Shown piece after piece: positions 60,908-64,000 of a DNA stretch of 64,000 nucleotides. Source of the DNA: Streptomyces sp. NBC_00582 (lineage in GTDB: Bacteria; Actinomycetota; Actinomycetes; Streptomycetales; Streptomycetaceae); NCBI RefSeq assembly GCF_036345155.1, contig NZ_CP107772.1, positions 9,424,001-9,488,000 on the forward strand, read 5' to 3'. The first letter of the stretch is position 1. The number at the start of each line of letters is the position of its first letter. Made by a program: the position numbers and the translations under genes. Under the pieces are notes generated by a model. The model was not told the origin of the DNA, made no database searches, and saw only the letters and a list, made by a program, of their open reading frames with translations.

Positions 60908-62314
60908 GTGTTGGCCATGGGTTTCCCCGTCGATCTCCGTAGTTGCCAGGTTCTCGGTCTGGCCGGTACGGCCTGTCTCGCGCTGGGCGGCGAGAGCGCC
61001 GGCGCGCTGCCCGCGCGGGAACTCCTGGCACCGTCCTCCGTGCACGCCGCACTCGGTCTGGTCGGCGTGTACTTCGGGCTGGTGCTGCTCACCGCGGCCT
61101 GGGTCCTCCTCGGCCGGCTCGTCCGCGGCGCCGACCCGCCGACCCCGCGCGCCCTCGTGCTCGTCCTCGCGGTGTGGGCCGCGCCGCTGGTCGTCGGACC
61201 GCCCCTGTTCAGCCGGGACGTCTACAGCTACCTCGCGCAGGGGGCCATGGTGGACGCGCACATCGACGTCTACGCCCACGGCCCGGCGCGGCTCGGCGGC
61301 CCGCTCGCCGCCGAGGTCGCCCCGCTGTGGCGGCACACCGGAGCCCCGTACGGCCCGGTCTTCATGGCGGTCGCCTCCGCGCTGTACGGCCTCACCCACG
61401 GCGAACTGCCCGCAGGGCTCATCGGCATGCGGCTGGTCGCGCTGTGCGGGGTGGCGTCGATGGCGGCCGCGCTGCCCCGGATCGCCCGGCACAGCGGCGC
61501 CGACCCGGCCGCCGCGCTGTGGCTGGGTGTCCTCAACCCGCTGGTGCTGCTGCACCTGGTGGCGGGCGCCCACAACGACGCCGTCATGCTGGGCCTGCTC
61601 GGGACCGGACTGGTCGCCGCCCTCGCCCGCCGCCCGGTCCCCGCGGCAGTCCTCGTCACGCTCGCCGCCCTGGTCAAGGCCCCCGCGATCCTCGGTCTCG
61701 CCGCGGTCGTGCTGCTGGCCGTGCGCGCGGGACGGCATCCCGTGCGGGCCGTCCTGACCACGCTCGCCGCCTGCGCCGCCACCACGGTCGCCGCGACCGC
61801 CCTCGCGGGCACCGGATACGGCTGGATAGCCGCCCTGAACACCCCGGTGTCGCCGCAGAACTGGGCCCTCACCAGCCTCCTCGGCCGCGCCACCGGCGCC
61901 CTCCTCGAACACCTCGGCAGCGACCTCGCCCCGCTCGCCGTCCCCGCCTGGCACGTGATCGGTCTCGCGGTCACCGCCATGGCCCTGGTCGCCATATGGT
62001 GGCGGCTGCGTCCCCGCCCGGTGTACGCGCTCGGGCTCAGCCTCGCCACGGTGGCCGCGTTCGGCCCGGCGATCCGTCCCTGGTACGCGCTGTGGGGCCT
62101 GTTCCTCATCGCCGCCGCGGCCCCCAGCACCTCCGTACGCCACCGTACGGCGGCGGTGGCCGGGGTCCTCGCCCTGGCCGTGCTGCCCGACGGCGGGCCC
62201 GCCGACGGCGGCCGGTTGCTCCTCGCGCTCTGCGGCGGCGCGCTCGCCGTCGTCGTCCTGTGGCAGGCCCACCTCGCGGCACAGGGGCCGGCCGCTCTGG
62301 GACGTACGGCATGA
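60908..62314 (+). CDS. Polyprenol-phosphomannose-dependent mannosyltransferase (MptB-like)
   Basis: The 468-aa membrane protein has about 12 helices and the GT-C loop motif FSRDVYSYLAQG after the second or third helix, with acidic residues for sugar-lipid catalysis. This resembles MptB-type alpha-1,6-mannosyltransferases of actinobacteria. It probably adds mannose from polyprenyl phosphomannose to a glycolipid or glycan on the outer face. Start may be GTG 60908, TTG 60911 or ATG 60917. Its stop overlaps the start of the next GT87 gene (ATGA), so the two work together. Confidence 0.83.
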   Translation: MLAMGFPVDLRSCQVLGLAGTACLALGGESAGALPARELLAPSSVHAALGLVGVYFGLVLLTAAWVLLGRLVRGADPPTPRALVLVLAVWAAPLVVGPPLFSRDVYSYLAQGAMVDAHIDVYAHGPARLGGPLAAEVAPLWRHTGAPYGPVFMAVASALYGLTHGELPAGLIGMRLVALCGVASMAAALPRIARHSGADPAAALWLGVLNPLVLLHLVAGAHNDAVMLGLLGTGLVAALARRPVPAAVLVTLAALVKAPAILGLAAVVLLAVRAGRHPVRAVLTTLAACAATTVAATALAGTGYGWIAALNTPVSPQNWALTSLLGRATGALLEHLGSDLAPLAVPAWHVIGLAVTAMALVAIWWRLRPRPVYALGLSLATVAAFGPAIRPWYALWGLFLIAAAAPSTSVRHRTAAVAGVLALAVLPDGGPADGGRLLLALCGGALAVVVLWQAHLAAQGPAALGRTA

Positions 62315-63696
62315 GAGCACCCGCCACGGACCGTGGCAGCCTGCTGCTGCTCGGCTGCCTCGTCGCGGCCGTCACCCTCTTCACCGCCATGGTCCCGCTG
62401 CTGCGCGACTGGTTCGACCTGCGCGTCTACTACGGCACCGTCAACACCTGGATGCACCACGGCGGCCGTGTCTACGACTACCGGGTGCCGGGTACGCCGT
62501 ACGGCTTCACCTATCCGCCGTTCGCGGCCGTGACCATGCTGCCGATGGCGCTGGTCGGTCTGCGGACCGCGATCGTGGCCGCCCTGCTGCTCAACCTGGC
62601 GGCGCTCGCGGCCGTCGTCCGCGCGCTGGCGGGGCCGGGCTGGCGGCGGCACGGCTGGTACGGCGTGATCCTCGGCGCCTGTGTCCTCGCGCTGTTCGAA
62701 CCGCTGCGGGACACCTTCAGCTTCGGACAGGTCAACCTGCTCCTGCTGGCCCTCGTCCTGGCCGACGCCCGGCTGTTGGCGAGCGGCCGGGGGCGCTGGG
62801 CCGGCGTCGGGATCGGGCTCGCGGCAGCCGTGAAGCTCACCCCGGCCGTCTTCATCGGGCTGCTGCTCCTCGCCCGCCGCCGACGCGCGGCCGCCGTCGC
62901 GACGGCCGTCGCGCTCGCCGCCACGGCGTGCGCGGCGCTGGTCGCCCCGGACGCGTCCCGGTTCTACTGGACCGAGGCGCTGTGGGACACCAGCCGCGTG
63001 GGCCGGCTCGGCTATGTCTCGAACCAGTCGCTCCAGGGGGTGCTGGCCCGGCTCGGCGTGGAGAGCAGGGCCGTGTGGGCGGTGCTGGTCGTGGTGGTGC
63101 TGTGCGTGTGGGCGCGGCGGGCCCGGCAGGCCGTGACCGCCGGTGACTGGCAGGCGGCCTTCGCCCTCACGGGGGCCACCGCCTGCCTGGTCAGCCCGGT
63201 CACCTGGGTGCACCATCTGGTGTGGCTGCTGCCGTCCTTCGCCGTCCTGCTCCGTACGGGGCACGCGCGTGTGGCGGGTGCCCTGTACGCGGTGCTGTGC
63301 ACCAGCGTGGTGTGGCTCTGGTTCGACGACGCGTCCGGCGTCGACGGCTTCCTCGGCAGCAACACCTACACCTGGGTCACCCTGGGCCTGCTGCTGTTCC
63401 TGCCGGTCGGTCATCTCCGCGCGGAGCGCCGCCCCACGAGCCACAGCGCCAGCGCGACGGCGGACCCGCCCAGTACGGCGGCTCCCGCGATCGCCGCCGC
63501 CTGCGACCAGCCCGGACGTCCCTCGACGGCGGCCACGGGGACGGCCGCCGAGTGTGCCGCGGACCGCGCCACCGGGTCGGCCACCGGCCCGGCGGCGGGC
63601 CTGGGCCGGGCGCGCAGCGCGTCCAGCGACCCGACCGGTTCGACCCGCCCCTCGGCGGCGAACCCCCAGTCGAGCAGCTCGCGCGCCTCCTCGTAG
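62311..63696 (+). CDS. GT87-type membrane mannosyltransferase with unusual C-terminal tail
   Basis: The 461-aa protein has about 10 helices and the GT87 features DLRVYYGTVNTWMHHGGRVYDY near the N-terminus and SFGQVNLLLLALVLADARLL in the middle, as in alpha-mannosyltransferases using polyprenyl phosphomannose. The family part ends near residue 370 with LLLFLPVGHLRAERRP. The remaining 90 residues are Ala/Ser/Thr/Pro-rich and are encoded by the antisense of the convergent carboxypeptidase gene, so the tail is probably not functional protein. No stop occurs earlier in this frame. Confidence 0.82.
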   Translation: MRAPATDRGSLLLLGCLVAAVTLFTAMVPLLRDWFDLRVYYGTVNTWMHHGGRVYDYRVPGTPYGFTYPPFAAVTMLPMALVGLRTAIVAALLLNLAALAAVVRALAGPGWRRHGWYGVILGACVLALFEPLRDTFSFGQVNLLLLALVLADARLLASGRGRWAGVGIGLAAAVKLTPAVFIGLLLLARRRRAAAVATAVALAATACAALVAPDASRFYWTEALWDTSRVGRLGYVSNQSLQGVLARLGVESRAVWAVLVVVVLCVWARRARQAVTAGDWQAAFALTGATACLVSPVTWVHHLVWLLPSFAVLLRTGHARVAGALYAVLCTSVVWLWFDDASGVDGFLGSNTYTWVTLGLLLFLPVGHLRAERRPTSHSASATADPPSTAAPAIAAACDQPGRPSTAATGTAAECAADRATGSATGPAAGLGRARSASSDPTGSTRPSAANPQSSSSRASS

Positions 63697-64000
63697 ACGG
63701 CGTACCCGCCGCCCTGCCGGGGGTTCATCACCGTCACGAGGAGGGTGCGTCCGTCCCTGCGGGCGGCGGCGACCAGGGTGTTGCCGGCGTTGGTCGTGTA
63801 GCCGTTCTTGACCCCGATGAGCCCCGGGTACGGCTCGACGCCGTCGTGCCCGGTCAGCAGCCGGTTGGTGTTGGCGATGCCGTACGACCCTCCCGCCCGG
63901 CCCGGGAAGGTCGCCTCCGCCAGGCCGCAGTACCGCGAGAAGTCCGCCCTGCGCAGCCCGGCCCTGCCGAACACCGCCAGGTCGTACGCCGACGACACCT
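63411..64000 (-). CDS. D-alanyl-D-alanine carboxypeptidase, C-terminal part
   Basis: The gene is cut by the right window edge: only about 196 C-terminal residues are present, and the catalytic SxxK and SxN lie beyond it. The visible part includes the KTG-like motif in GVKNGYTTNAGNTLVAAARRDGRTLLVTVM, as in S11-family penicillin-binding proteins, then a Pro/Ala-rich stretch and a C-terminal hydrophobic anchor (AAIAGAAVLGGSAVALALWLVG) followed by RRSARR. It trims the terminal D-Ala of peptidoglycan stem peptides outside the membrane. It overlaps the GT87 gene tail to tail by 286 bp. Confidence 0.88.
   Translation of the reverse strand, partial: VSSAYDLAVFGRAGLRRADFSRYCGLAEATFPGRAGGSYGIANTNRLLTGHDGVEPYPGLIGVKNGYTTNAGNTLVAAARRDGRTLLVTVMNPRQGGGYAVYEEARELLDWGFAAEGRVEPVGSLDALRARPRPAAGPVADPVARSAAHSAAVPVAAVEGRPGWSQAAAIAGAAVLGGSAVALALWLVGRRSARR

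Noticed and set aside
60892..60920. TTGACA at 60892-60897 as promoter of the mannosyltransferase
   Set aside because: The matching -10 would fall inside the coding start (60915-60920), so it cannot serve unless the start is later than ATG 60917.

Overview
The window is high-GC DNA (third-codon G/C bias throughout, frequent GTG/TTG starts, many 4-nt stop/start overlaps) typical of a Streptomyces chromosome. Nearly every gene resembles common Streptomyces families. No rRNA, tRNA, CRISPR array, prophage or polyketide/NRPS genes were seen. The only mobile DNA is a decayed IS481-type remnant.

Region 1 (1-13731) is the strongest assignment: a complete high-affinity, atmospheric-H2-type [NiFe]-hydrogenase locus (group 1h, formerly group 5). 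It starts with the 3' end of hypX, then small and large subunits, then five accessory genes (NifU-like, DUF5947, DUF6084, an unassigned 479-aa protein, a maturation protease), a 37-aa DUF6893 peptide, and hypA-B-F-C-D-E. A hairpin terminator follows. Most genes overlap by 4 nt, so translation is probably coupled.

Region 2 (13732-17800) holds a sugar-nucleotide pair (RmlA and RmlC-like), an exported collagen-like protein with 54 uninterrupted Gly-X-Y triplets dominated by Gly-Ala-Gln, and a convergent glycosyltransferase-methyltransferase fusion. A glycosylated surface collagen-like protein is a plausible reading but is inference. Region 3 (18048-26280) has an acyl-CoA ligase divergent from a PucR regulator, a trypsin-like protease fused to an endonuclease-I-type nuclease, a membrane Ser/Thr kinase with a peptidoglycan-binding tail, and a hemerythrin protein.

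Region 4 (26280-38600) is mixed metabolism: a secreted GH5-FnIII-CBM2 mannanase under a CebR-type operator, an LLM oxidoreductase, a MarR regulator, 6-phosphogluconate dehydrogenase, a LacI regulator, a VOC protein, long-form GAPDH and an MFS exporter operon divergent from a MerR regulator. Around 34029-34811 both a transporter tail and a DUF5937/ArsR regulator are 5'-truncated at the same point, which looks like a deletion scar. Region 5 (39248-41774) is flanked by matching 29-bp IS481-type ends and contains an SseB gene, a pore-loop-like membrane protein, a truncated histidine kinase and an internally deleted transposase.

Region 6 (42704-50945) is a galactan-use locus: LacI regulator, two ABC permeases, a binding lipoprotein, divergent GH42 beta-galactosidase and secreted GH53 endo-galactanase, with a promoter/operator in the divergent gap. 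Region 7 (51094-54640) has an ArsR-like protein, an SMP-30-like protein, a FluC-DUF190-FluC fluoride-export operon and UppP. Region 8 (54700-60640) is an asparagine/aspartate/glutamine catabolic set: GntR regulator, asparagine permease, asparaginase, aspartate ammonia-lyase and glutaminase. Region 9 (60908-64000) has two polyprenol-dependent mannosyltransferases and a D-Ala-D-Ala carboxypeptidase cut by the window end. The last two genes overlap tail to tail by 286 bp.
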